Shown piece after piece: positions 1-7,239 of a DNA stretch of 43,927 nt; position 1 is the stretch's first letter; every line of letters starts with the position of its first letter. The translations under genes and the position numbers were made by a program. This DNA comes from Candidatus Kapaibacterium sp. (GTDB taxonomy: Bacteria; Bacteroidota; Ignavibacteria; Palsa-1295), in assembly GCA_017882165.1 (NCBI GenBank), contig JADGPZ010000006.1, positions 1 to 43,927 on the forward strand. Direction: 5' to 3'. A model generated the notes under the pieces. That model was not told the origin of the DNA. It did not search any database and saw only the letters and a program-made list of their open reading frames with translations.

Positions 1-459
1 TGGTCGACCTGGTCGACGGCTACACCTATTCGCGAGCCTGCAGTCAGCTCGGACCCTGATGCGGCCGCCGGGTGCAATGTGAACGACTGGTCGCGGTGAG
101 ACCGGTGCTGCTAATGCGAACCATCCGCTGCCGGCATCGAACGTGCCAGTGATCGCGAGCACCGTGTCGTTTGGCGAGGCGCTGAAAAAGAGGGTATCCG
201 ATCCCAAAGAGAGAGTGCCAACGATTGTGATCGCGTTCAACGGTGCGGTGGAGCTATCAAGATAGACCGAATCGCCGAGCGAGATCGTTACCGTGTCGGC
301 TAATTCTGGGACAATTCCCAACGCCCAGGTCGCCGGTGTTGACCATGGTCCGCTCGCCTGCGATATGCGCTGTGCCGCGTGGAGATGGATTGGCATAGCA
401 ATACTCACCATCACCAGGATGGTCGCTGTAACCCCTCGCTTCCAAAAAATGGCGAGCAT
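1..459 (-). CDS. Secreted protein, N-terminal part (runs off left edge)
   Basis: An open frame starts at ATG 459-457 and stays open to base 1, so only the first 153 codons are visible. Residues 1 to about 29 form a signal peptide: a short basic N-terminus (LAIFWKRG), a hydrophobic core and an alanine-rich end (HLHAAQ). After it comes a Trp/Pro motif (GPWSTPATW) and beta-rich Thr/Val/Ser sequence (ADTVTISLGDSVYLDSS), which resembles other large surface proteins of this group. The last ~20 codons turn Arg- and Cys-rich. In the +1 frame the same bases read as ordinary secreted-protein sequence, so a frameshift near bases 60-90, real or from assembly, is possible. Function is unknown; export is inferred from the signal peptide. 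Confidence 0.6.
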   Translation of the reverse strand, partial: MLAIFWKRGVTATILVMVSIAMPIHLHAAQRISQASGPWSTPATWALGIVPELADTVTISLGDSVYLDSSTAPLNAITIVGTLSLGSDTLFFSASPNDTVLAITGTFDAGSGWFALAAPVSPRPVVHIAPGGRIRVRADCRLANRCSRRPGRP

Positions 460-627
460 GATAAAATTTGGCAAACCTCTTAGGGCTAACACGGCGCAAT
501 TTTGAAGTAATTCCTGTTGAAACGAATTCGAGCTGTCGGACGTACTTAATATTGCGCAGTTTTTCCTTCGGCCGTTGCTTCGGATTTGTCTTCGATCGCA
601 GGAAGATTTCGCAGTCTTCAACTCATA

Positions 628-1701
628 ATGGCAGATTTTGTCGCACCGATTCCATTGTCAGGCACGCTTTGGCTCAAGTCCAAAGCGTGGGATCTGACGT
701 GGATTTCCGGTTCCGTGCTGCTGATGGTTGTCCCTTACGGTTCGTACTATGCCGGTCAGGCGATGGGCCTCAATCCGGATACGGCACGCAACGCTGTCAA
801 CATCCTCATCGCTTTCCTGATTGGCGGCCCGCACATGTACGCCACACACTTGCGCACGACGCTCGATCCCGAATTCCGAGCGCGCCACCAGTCCATCTAT
901 CTTGCGGCTTTCGTCATACCGGCGGCCGTTATCTACTTCGGCTACTATCACTTTCTCTTCCTGCTCACCTTTTTCTTCTTCTGGGCGAGCGTCCACGTGC
1001 TGCATCAGATCATCTATCTCGTCGATTGCTACAGCGGACGTGTCGCGCGGCCAACTTCGTCCGCGTCAAAGTGGATCGACTATTCCGTCGTTCTCACGGC
1101 GCTCTATCCTGTCGCGATGTACCGGTTCGTGCATGGTACGTTCAAGGTGGGGCAAAATCTGCTCTACTTCCCGGACTTCCTCAAGGTCGATGCTGTTTGG
1201 TGGCTGGCATCGGTTGCCTTCGCGACTGCGCTGACGCTCTATATCTCCAAGACGTATCGTGAGTTCCGAACCGGCGAAGGAAATATTCCGAAGACAATTC
1301 TGATCGCGGTCACCGCCCTCGCGAGTTTCATTACCCCGATGTTCCACGAACTCGACGTGGCGTTTCAGGGCCTGAACTCCTGGCACTCGTTCCAGTATCT
1401 CGGACTGACGTGGTACATCAACCGGCTCCGCTACGATCGCCGCGAGTTGCCAAAGAACCTCTCGGTCTTTTCGCGCCCGGGCGAATGGTGGCGATACTAT
1501 GGGTTCAACATCATGCTCAACCTCACCGGGCTATCCCTGATCGCCACGTTGCTCTTCACCCGGTCGTACACCGGGCTCTCCTTCGATCAGTGCTACTACA
1601 TGGTCGTGCTCTGCTTCCTGCTCACGCACTACTACCACGACCATATCCTCTTCACCGAGCGGCCTGACTTCGCGGCCGCACCGGCTGCCGTCACGGCCTA
1701 A
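628..1701 (+). CDS. His-rich multi-pass membrane protein of unknown function
   Basis: A 357-residue protein starting at ATG 628; an upstream in-frame TTG at 586 would add 14 unconvincing residues. I count about eight hydrophobic segments, for example WISGSVLLMVVPYG, IYLAAFVIPAAVIYFGYY, FLFLLTFFFFWASVHVL and a C-terminal pair. Histidines cluster at or near membrane segments: GGPHMYATHLRTTLD, ASVHVLHQ, LNSWHSFQYLG and a C-terminal HYYHDH. This pattern is typical of integral membrane proteins that bind a metal or haem, but I cannot name the family. It stands alone, divergent from the secreted protein to its left and convergent with the gene at 1777-2274, with a hairpin between the two 3' ends. 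Confidence 0.8.
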   Translation: MADFVAPIPLSGTLWLKSKAWDLTWISGSVLLMVVPYGSYYAGQAMGLNPDTARNAVNILIAFLIGGPHMYATHLRTTLDPEFRARHQSIYLAAFVIPAAVIYFGYYHFLFLLTFFFFWASVHVLHQIIYLVDCYSGRVARPTSSASKWIDYSVVLTALYPVAMYRFVHGTFKVGQNLLYFPDFLKVDAVWWLASVAFATALTLYISKTYREFRTGEGNIPKTILIAVTALASFITPMFHELDVAFQGLNSWHSFQYLGLTWYINRLRYDRRELPKNLSVFSRPGEWWRYYGFNIMLNLTGLSLIATLLFTRSYTGLSFDQCYYMVVLCFLLTHYYHDHILFTERPDFAAAPAAVTA

Positions 1702-1713
1702 GATTTCTTCCAA

Positions 1714-1754
1714 TGTCATTCCCGGCTCGCGCCCACGCTTTCGCGGGAATGACA
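1714..1754. repeat. Palindromic hairpin between convergent genes
   Basis: TGTCATTCCCG (1714-1724) and CGGGAATGACA (1744-1754) form a perfect 11-bp inverted repeat around a 19-base spacer. It lies between two convergent 3' ends (1701 and 1777) and could act as a bidirectional terminator. Similar GTCATTCCCG palindromes are common intergenic repeats in many bacteria, so it may also be a dispersed REP-like element. Confidence 0.6.
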
Positions 1755-1776
1755 ATAATGGTAACTTAAAGGACGC

Positions 1777-2274
1777 CTACTTGATGAGCGTCACGTGGCC
1801 GGTCAATTCCTTCGATTTACCGGAAACGGCGATCGTGAGTCCGGGCTTGCTCGGTCCCCAATCCTGTGTGATCTCGGCTTTGTATCCGGCTTCTTTGCTG
1901 GCGCCATCGAGGGCTGGAATGCTTGTCGATTTCGGAGTTGCGGACGAGATCTTCAGATTAGAGATGCCATCGATCTCGATCGCGAAGCGTCCTGCCGTTG
2001 TCCGTGCTACCGCTCCGGTGCCCTTGGTGTTGATTGCTCTCGCGCAGGCTGCGTAGGAGCAGTAGAGATCGTACGTGCCCGCAGGGACGTTCGAGATCGT
2101 GAACTTGCCGTCGGCGTCCGTGGTGGCACTGTACTTCGCTTCGGGACTCCCGCCGGGATTCTTTCCAAGTTTGATATCAATGCCCTTGAGCGGCGCGCCG
2201 GCAAAAACGATGGTTGCATAGATAGTAATCGCGGCAAACAAAAACAGACCCAGGTATTTTTGTGATGTCTTCAT
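1777..2274 (-). CDS. Small secreted carboxypeptidase-regulatory-like protein
   Basis: A 165-residue protein starting MKTSQKYLG with a clear signal peptide (hydrophobic LFLFAAITIYATIVFAGA). The mature part opens with a carboxypeptidase regulatory-like (transthyretin-like) beta-sandwich: KGIDIKLGK, a loop, then TTDADGKFTISNVPAGTYDLYC, which carries the family hallmarks DxDGxF and VPAGxY. Such domains serve as structural or adhesive modules on exported proteins; no enzymatic residues are visible. The C-terminal half (about residues 90-165) is a second beta-rich region ending SKELTGHVTLIK. It is transcribed alone. Confidence 0.75.
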   Translation of the reverse strand: MKTSQKYLGLFLFAAITIYATIVFAGAPLKGIDIKLGKNPGGSPEAKYSATTDADGKFTISNVPAGTYDLYCSYAACARAINTKGTGAVARTTAGRFAIEIDGISNLKISSATPKSTSIPALDGASKEAGYKAEITQDWGPSKPGLTIAVSGKSKELTGHVTLIK

Positions 2275-2334
2275 TGAATTAAGGCGTTAAGTGAAAAAAC
2301 GACTCATGGGTAATTCCATCGAGGAATGAATCGT

Positions 2335-2733
2335 TCATGACTCGTTCACGGCTTCCTTGGGAGACCAAAAGTGCTTCTCCATATCGACCAATTCGCCCTT
2401 GAAGGTCACGCCTTCGCGGCGGAGCATCGCGCGCATCCTCTCGTAGCTGCCGAAGTGGTGCGCGCCGGAGAGTGCGCCGATCCGGTTGATGACGCGCTGC
2501 GCGGGAATGCCCGAGTCTTCCGGCAGCGCCGAGAGCGCCTGCCCGACCATTCGCGAGGAGCCTTTCATGCCGAGCACTTCCGCGATAGCACCGTAGGTCG
2601 TCACCTTTCCACGTGGGATTTGTTCTACGATCGCGTAGACGCGCGCGTAAAAGCTTGGCTGGGGCTTGGCCCTTGCTATAGATTCCATAGAATTCATAGA
2701 TTCTATGAGCGCCTTCGGATTCTTGTGATTCAT
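2335..2733 (-). CDS. Alkyltransferase-like (ATL) DNA-binding protein, MGMT family
   Basis: This is the C-terminal DNA-binding domain of the O6-methylguanine-DNA methyltransferase family. The core reads SFYARVYAIVEQIPRGKVTT followed by YGAIAEVLG, with the DNA-binding helix SSRMVGQAL. At the catalytic site, where active methyltransferases have PCHRV, this protein has PAQRV (Ala78, Gln79). The alkyl-accepting cysteine is therefore missing. ATL proteins of this kind bind alkylated guanine and hand the lesion to nucleotide excision repair instead of repairing it directly. The ATG at 2733 lies only 8 bases from the divergent hpnE start. In-frame ATGs at 2697 and 2688 are alternatives; starting at 2688 gives a 117-residue protein closer to family size and leaves the 2687-2706 palindrome almost entirely upstream. 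Confidence 0.88.
   Translation of the reverse strand: MNHKNPKALIESMNSMESIARAKPQPSFYARVYAIVEQIPRGKVTTYGAIAEVLGMKGSSRMVGQALSALPEDSGIPAQRVINRIGALSGAHHFGSYERMRAMLRREGVTFKGELVDMEKHFWSPKEAVNES
2687..2706. promoter_or_regulatory. Candidate operator, copy 1 (ATAGAAT-N6-ATTCTAT)
   Basis: A perfect 7-bp inverted repeat, ATAGAAT (2687-2693) and ATTCTAT (2700-2706), with a 6-base spacer. Here it extends one more base pair on each side. The same half-sites with the same spacing recur at 4062-4081. It lies 35 bases upstream of the hpnE start and at the likely start of the divergent ATL gene, so a dimeric regulator bound here could act on both. The regulator is not identified. Confidence 0.5.
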
Positions 2734-2741
2734 TCAGTCTT

Positions 2742-4022
2742 TTGCACGATTCAAAAATAGCCATTATTGGAGCCGGTGTCAGCGGATTGGCGGCAGCCGT
2801 TCGTCTGAGCGAAGCCGGACACCGCCACATTACGCTCTTCGAAGCCCGCCGTGAAGCTGGCGGCCGCACGCGATCCTTCCTCGATCCGAAGACCGGTGAT
2901 GCACTCGATAACGGTCAGCACCTGCTCATGGGTTGCTATACAGCGACGCTGGACTATCTCGAACGAATCGGCTCTTCGAAGTTTGTTGAACGCACTCCGC
3001 TACGAATTCCATTCTGGAGCCAAACAGGGGTTCGCTCGTTCACCATCGATCGGACACTCGCGCCGCCGCTGAATTTACTTTCTGCGATCATGCGAACGTC
3101 GTTGCTGACGCTGGCTGAGAAACGTGCCGCTGCCGCACTCGGCAATGCGGTTTGGCGGAGTAGGCTGCCAGCCAATTTGCACACCATGACCTGCAGCGAG
3201 CTTTTCGAGCAATTCGATCAACCCTTGTCGTTGGTCGAGAAACTCTGGTCGCCCATCGTGCTCGCTACGATCAACGCCACGGTGGAGCGGGCGAGCGCGA
3301 TACTATTTGTAAATGTGCTCCGCGAGGCGTTTTTCTCTTCGCGCAAAGCGAGCGCGATGCTCCTGCCAAAATGTGGTCTTTCGGAATTGTTGATCGATCC
3401 AGCAGTTGCGCTTCTGCAGGAGAAAGGGGTAACCATCCGGTTGGGCGAGTCCGTGCGCAGGATTGAGCGCGAGGACTCAGGCATTCGGGTCGTTACAGAC
3501 TCCGCCGACACGGTGTTTGATAGCATCATCAATTCCGCCGCCGATCTGCAGGGCTTGGAATCCGTTACTCGTTACTCCCCGATCGTCAACGCATACTTTT
3601 GGCTCAACCGCCCGATTTTCAATGCGCCGGTCCATGCCTTCGTTGGCATGACACTCCAATGGGCATTCCCAAAGCCGAGTATTTATAGCGCGCAGCGCGT
3701 CGCGCTGACGATTAGCGCGGCCGATGCTATCGTTGAGAAATCGAACGATGAGATCACGAAGATGTTATGGAGCGATCTTACGCGCATCGTACCGGCCGCG
3801 CGAGAGGCGAAGCTCCTGCACTCGCAGATTATCCGCGAGAAGCGCGCCACGCCACTGCTTTCACCGAGCATGCAGAAGATACGGCCCGAATGCGTCACCA
3901 ATGACAAGCGATTCATTCTCGCCGGTGACTTCGTTCAGAACGGCCTGCCTGCAACTATTGAGGGCGCGGTTCGTAACGGATTCCGCGCGGCGGAGTTCGT
4001 ATCCGAACCTGGATTCCGCTGA
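2742..4022 (+). CDS. hpnE: Hydroxysqualene dehydroxylase (squalene-associated FAD-dependent desaturase)
   Basis: A 426-residue flavoprotein starting at TTG 2742 directly before the FAD-binding motif KIAIIGAGVSGLAAAVRL, with the acidic ribose-binding end LFEAR about 20 residues later. Two HpnE-type signatures are present: LDNGQHLLMGCYTATLDYLERIG and, near the C-terminus, ILAGDFVQ followed by LPATIEGAVRNGFRAAEFV. In hopanoid-making bacteria HpnE reduces hydroxysqualene to squalene, after HpnC and HpnD. No other squalene or hopanoid gene lies in the window, so the pathway here is inferred from family membership. It could alternatively be a carotenoid-type desaturase relative. ATAGAAT palindromes lie just upstream of this gene and just downstream of it. 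Confidence 0.85.
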   Translation: MHDSKIAIIGAGVSGLAAAVRLSEAGHRHITLFEARREAGGRTRSFLDPKTGDALDNGQHLLMGCYTATLDYLERIGSSKFVERTPLRIPFWSQTGVRSFTIDRTLAPPLNLLSAIMRTSLLTLAEKRAAAALGNAVWRSRLPANLHTMTCSELFEQFDQPLSLVEKLWSPIVLATINATVERASAILFVNVLREAFFSSRKASAMLLPKCGLSELLIDPAVALLQEKGVTIRLGESVRRIEREDSGIRVVTDSADTVFDSIINSAADLQGLESVTRYSPIVNAYFWLNRPIFNAPVHAFVGMTLQWAFPKPSIYSAQRVALTISAADAIVEKSNDEITKMLWSDLTRIVPAAREAKLLHSQIIREKRATPLLSPSMQKIRPECVTNDKRFILAGDFVQNGLPATIEGAVRNGFRAAEFVSEPGFR

Positions 4023-4061
4023 TGAACGGTTATTAAACTTACTTTTGCGGATTACGTCCGA

Positions 4062-4081
4062 ATAGAATCAATATATTCTAT
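4062..4081. promoter_or_regulatory. Candidate operator, copy 2 (ATAGAAT-N6-ATTCTAT)
   Basis: Identical half-sites ATAGAAT (4062-4068) and ATTCTAT (4075-4081) around a 6-base spacer, as at 2687-2706. It sits 18 bases upstream of the ATG of the MacA-like gene at 4099, where a bound protein would block transcription or promoter access. The shared site suggests that the export operon and the hpnE/ATL promoter answer to the same regulator. Confidence 0.5.
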
Positions 4082-4098
4082 AGCATATAGAGAAGATC

Positions 4099-5505
4099 AT
4101 GTCAGAAACAAACGTCATCGCCGTTTCCCCAACGGCGCCGAAAGTAGATGGCAAGGCTCCACCTCCCGCTGCCATCAAGAAGGTCACGCTCGGTAAAAAG
4201 AAGCGCAATCTCAAGCCATTGTATGCCGTGCTGGCACTGCTGATCGTAGCGTTCGGAGCGTGGTATATCTTCTTTCGTCCGGCGGCCAAGGCGCCGCTCG
4301 TCATCCGTTACGCGGCCATCGATACCGGCGAGGTCTCGCGCGGCGTAACTGCGACCGGTACGCTACAGGCCGTCACGACCGTGCAGGTTGGCAGTCAGAT
4401 TTCCGGCATGGTCAAAGAACTCAATGCGGATTACAATACGAAGGTAAAGAAGGGGCAGGTTCTCGCGCGGTTGGATCCGGCGACTTACGAAGCCAGCGTC
4501 ACGCAGGCACGGGCGAACCTTGCAAGGGCACAAGCCGATCTCGATGCCACCGTTAAGGATGAAGCCCGTCAGCGGCAGCTCCTGGCCGGGCAACTGATCG
4601 CGCAGTCCGATTACGATGTCAGTAAGAACAAGTTAGAGGATGCGAAAGCGAGCGTGAAGCAAACGGCCGCATCGCTCCAACAGGCAGAGGTCAATCTGAG
4701 TTATACCACGATTCTCTCGCCGGTCGATGGCGTCGTGCAGGCGCGCAATGTCGATCGCGGACAGACGGTCGCCGCAGGACTGAACGTCACGACGCTTTTC
4801 GTCATCGCGGAAGATTTGACAAAGATGCAGGTCTCCGCGAATGTGGACGAGGCTGACATCGGACAAGTGCAGCCCGGACAAACCGTGAAGTTTACGGTCG
4901 ATGCATATCCCGGCGAGCCGTTTGTTGGGACTGTGAATCAGGTCCGTATCAATCCGATCACGCAGCAAAATGTCGTGACCTACGCGGTCATCATCATGAC
5001 GTCCAACCCGGATGGCAAGCTGTTGCCGGGTATGACGGCCACTGTTACGATCGTCAACGCGAGCCGGGAAAACGTCATGCGCGTGCCGATTGCCGCGACG
5101 CGATTTGCGCCGCCGCCGGAGTTCTTTACCGAGACGAAGCTGCCACCGGACACAGCCGCGCGAGTGCGCAAACAGCGTGCGCCAGGAGATACCGCGCCTC
5201 GTGGAGCTGGACGCGGCACGGGTGGTGGAATGGCTGGCGGTGGTACGGCTGGCGGCGGGTTCGCCAAAATCTATGTGAAGTCCAACGATAACACAGGACC
5301 CACCGTCAAGACCGTCCGCATCGTCGAGGGCTTAACCGACGCAAACTATGCGGAGGTGCTCCGCAGCACGCCGGAGATTCATCCGGGGGACAGCGTCGTC
5401 GTTGCAGCATTTACAATGGCGCCAGCCGGAGCGAGCGGCTCTTCGCCAATCAATAGCCGTCCGGGCATGCCGGGTGGCGGTGGCGGCGGCGGACGAAGAT
5501 TCTAA
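4099..5505 (+). CDS. MacA/HlyD-family periplasmic adaptor subunit
   Basis: A 468-residue membrane fusion protein. Residues 1-39 are a Lys/Pro-rich cytoplasmic segment and residues 40-59 are a single membrane anchor (LYAVLALLIVAFGAWYIFF). The periplasmic part contains the biotinyl-lipoyl-like motif (TVQVGSQISGMVKEL and, later, ILSPVDGVVQARNVDRGQTV), an alpha-helical hairpin in between, and beta-barrel sequence (VSANVDEADIGQVQPGQTV). The C-terminus holds an unusual Gly-rich stretch (about residues 373-392) and ends in a Gly run. Adaptors of this type link an inner-membrane permease to an outer-membrane channel for efflux or export. It is followed after 8 bases by a MacB-type permease, so the two form an operon. 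No ATPase or TolC-like gene is adjacent. Confidence 0.87.
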   Translation: MSETNVIAVSPTAPKVDGKAPPPAAIKKVTLGKKKRNLKPLYAVLALLIVAFGAWYIFFRPAAKAPLVIRYAAIDTGEVSRGVTATGTLQAVTTVQVGSQISGMVKELNADYNTKVKKGQVLARLDPATYEASVTQARANLARAQADLDATVKDEARQRQLLAGQLIAQSDYDVSKNKLEDAKASVKQTAASLQQAEVNLSYTTILSPVDGVVQARNVDRGQTVAAGLNVTTLFVIAEDLTKMQVSANVDEADIGQVQPGQTVKFTVDAYPGEPFVGTVNQVRINPITQQNVVTYAVIIMTSNPDGKLLPGMTATVTIVNASRENVMRVPIAATRFAPPPEFFTETKLPPDTAARVRKQRAPGDTAPRGAGRGTGGGMAGGGTAGGGFAKIYVKSNDNTGPTVKTVRIVEGLTDANYAEVLRSTPEIHPGDSVVVAAFTMAPAGASGSSPINSRPGMPGGGGGGGRRF

Positions 5506-5513
5506 AATGACTA

Positions 5514-6734
5514 ATGACTCAACTCCTCAGTAGTATCGTCATGGCGTTTCAGTCGCTTGCGTCGAACAAGGTTCGCGCAGCGCTGACGATGCTCGGCATC
5601 ATCATCGGTGTAGGAGCGGTCATTACGATGACTGCGATCGGGCAGGGCGCGTCGCAGGCCGTGCAGAACCAGATCAACTCGATGGGCACAAACGCGCTGC
5701 TGATCTTTCCCGGCGCGGTCAGTGTCGGTGGTATTTCGAGCGGTGCCGGTGGTTCGCAGCGCCTGACCGAAGACGATGCCAACGCGCTCAAGAAATCGGA
5801 CTGGCTCGCGGCCGTCGCGCCGACCGTCGGTACGAGCGTCCAGGTTATCGCTGCGGATGCCAACTGGTCCACGCGCATCACCGGCACCACGCCGGATTAC
5901 TTCCGCGTCCGCAACTGGCCGATTGTGAGTGGCAGCGAGTTTAGCGATGCAGATGCGAAGAGCGGGACAAAGATTTGTATTCTCGGCAAGACCGTCGTGA
6001 CAAATTTGTTTGGCGAGGGCGTCGATCCGGTCGGGCAAACGATTCGCATTAAGCACGAGCCGTTCACCGTGACGGGCGTCCTGCAGGAGAAAGGCTCCAA
6101 CTCCTACGGACAGGATCAGGACGATGTTATCATCGCGCCATTTGCGACCGTGCAGCGCAAGCTCATGGGGATCACGTGGGCGAACAATATCATGGCAAGC
6201 TCGATCACTGCCGAGGCCTCCGCCGCTGCAAGCGCCGACGCTGCACAAATCTTGCGGACGCAACACAAGCTTTTACCATCTGACGATAACGATTTCCAGA
6301 TTCGCTCGCAGGTCGAGCTTGCCGCAGCAGCCGAGCAAAGCACAGCAACCATGACGAACTTGCTCACGGCCGCTGCCGTCATTTCGCTGCTTGTGGGCGG
6401 AATCGGCATTATGAACATCATGCTCGTGAGCGTGACCGAGCGCACGCGCGAGATCGGAATTCGCAAGTCAATCGGCGCCAAGTTCGCGAATATTCTCTTC
6501 CAATTCCTGACTGAAGCGATCACGCTGAGTCTCGTCGGTGGTGTGATTGGCGTCATCCTCGGTTACATTGCTTCGAGCTTTGTATCGCAGGCGAACGGCT
6601 GGATCCTGGTCATTTCCCCGCAGGCTGTCGGCATTTCGTTCAGCGCGGCCGCGTTAATCGGCATCTTCTTCGGCTGGTACCCAGCGCGCAAAGCCGCCCG
6701 GCTGAACCCGATCGAGGCGTTGAGGTATGAGTAG
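5514..6734 (+). CDS. MacB/FtsX-type ABC transporter permease (no fused ATPase)
   Basis: A 406-residue permease with the MacB layout: an N-terminal membrane helix (VRAALTMLGIIIGVGAVITM), a periplasmic core domain of about 230 residues, then three C-terminal helices with the FtsX signature VGGIGIMNIMLVSVTERTREIGI. It ends PARKAARLNPIEALRYE, the usual end of this family. It lacks the N-terminal ABC ATPase of true MacB, so an ATPase from elsewhere must power it. It forms an operon with the adaptor at 4099. The last 21 codons (6672-6734) recur twice downstream as isolated copies. Confidence 0.88.
   Translation: MTQLLSSIVMAFQSLASNKVRAALTMLGIIIGVGAVITMTAIGQGASQAVQNQINSMGTNALLIFPGAVSVGGISSGAGGSQRLTEDDANALKKSDWLAAVAPTVGTSVQVIAADANWSTRITGTTPDYFRVRNWPIVSGSEFSDADAKSGTKICILGKTVVTNLFGEGVDPVGQTIRIKHEPFTVTGVLQEKGSNSYGQDQDDVIIAPFATVQRKLMGITWANNIMASSITAEASAAASADAAQILRTQHKLLPSDDNDFQIRSQVELAAAAEQSTATMTNLLTAAAVISLLVGGIGIMNIMLVSVTERTREIGIRKSIGAKFANILFQFLTEAITLSLVGGVIGVILGYIASSFVSQANGWILVISPQAVGISFSAAALIGIFFGWYPARKAARLNPIEALRYE
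6672..6734 (+). repeat. 63-bp permease 3' end, copy 1 (in the intact gene)
   Basis: The final 21 codons of the permease including its stop. Two further copies in the same orientation lie at 6818-6880 and 7466-7528. Copies 1 and 2 differ at six bases, all silent third-codon positions. Confidence 0.85.
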
Positions 6735-6809
6735 GTGTGGGACATGCTTTAGCTTGTCCCTCATACGTCAGCCTAATGATACTGGGGCAAGCTAAAGCAT
6801 GCCCCACAC
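6735..6809. repeat. 26-bp-arm palindromic element next to the permease stop codon
   Basis: Left arm 6735-6760 (starts GTGTGGGACATGC) pairs with right arm 6784-6809 (ends GCATGCCCCACAC). Only one true mismatch and one G-T wobble occur over 26 positions, around a 23-base loop. It begins on the first base after the permease stop codon and ends 8 bases before the second 3'-end copy. It could serve as a terminator, but the length and near-perfect symmetry fit a REP/BIME-like or small miniature mobile element better. No transposase is nearby. Confidence 0.7.
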
Positions 6810-6817
6810 ATGAAAGA

Positions 6818-6880
6818 GGCTGGTATCCGGCCCGCAAAGCCGCCCGGCTGAATCCAATCGAGGCGTTGAGGTATGAATAG
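6818..6880 (+). pseudogene. Isolated copy 2 of the permease 3' end
   Basis: Twenty-one codons encoding GWYPARKAARLNPIEALRYE and a stop, without the rest of the gene. All six differences from copy 1 (TAC/TAT, CCA/CCG, GCG/GCC, AAC/AAT, CCG/CCA, GAG/GAA) are synonymous. This copy therefore diverged while it was still the end of a translated gene, so it is the stump of a lost paralogue. The preceding 8 bases join it to the palindromic element. Confidence 0.75.
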
Positions 6881-6882
6881 GC

Positions 6883-7239
6883 TTACAGGCCGAGTGAGAT
6901 CGCAAGGGCATCTCGAATAAGATTCAATTCACTCGGGCGAATACTTCCAAGTCTCTTCACGAAACGATCCAAGTCGAAGGAATGGACTTGTGCCGTGTCA
7001 GCCTCGCTGGGTTTGATGAGACCGCTCTTCACATCTGTGGCGAGGCCAACGTACCAATACAAACGCAAGTGTCGGAGCTTGTCATCGGTAACAGGGACAA
7101 CGATTCTAAGGGGCAGGTGAGTGAAGCCGGGCTCGGAGACTACGACCGCCGGTCTTCTCTTATCCATTTCCGCGCCTCGGTTTGGTTCGAAATCGACCAA
7201 CCAAATTTCGCCGGGTTTCGGATCGATCGAGGAGTTCAA
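6883..7239 (-). CDS. PemK/MazF-family toxin (endoribonuclease)
   Basis: A 118-residue protein with the MazF/PemK fold signature: GEIWLVDFEPNRGAEMDKRRPAVVV near the start, then LRIVVPVTD and a C-terminal helical part (LGSIRPSELNLIRDALAISLGL). Toxins of this family cleave mRNA and are neutralised by a small antitoxin encoded upstream. Here the antitoxin-like gene (7236-7421) overlaps it by 4 bases, the usual type II arrangement. The pair is on the strand opposite to the surrounding permease remnants. It ends 2 bases from permease 3'-end copy 2, with the two facing each other. Confidence 0.85.
   Translation of the reverse strand: MNSSIDPKPGEIWLVDFEPNRGAEMDKRRPAVVVSEPGFTHLPLRIVVPVTDDKLRHLRLYWYVGLATDVKSGLIKPSEADTAQVHSFDLDRFVKRLGSIRPSELNLIRDALAISLGL

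Noticed and set aside
628-1701. Assignment of the His-rich membrane protein as a Brp/Blh carotene dioxygenase
   Set aside because: The histidine spacing is only loosely similar and I could not align the motifs convincingly.
3560-3585. TTACTCGTTACTC block in hpnE, also present near 31180-31200, as an inserted repeat
   Set aside because: In hpnE it encodes residues (VTRYSPIVN) that fit the normal family sequence at this position, so insertion is not supported; the match is short.
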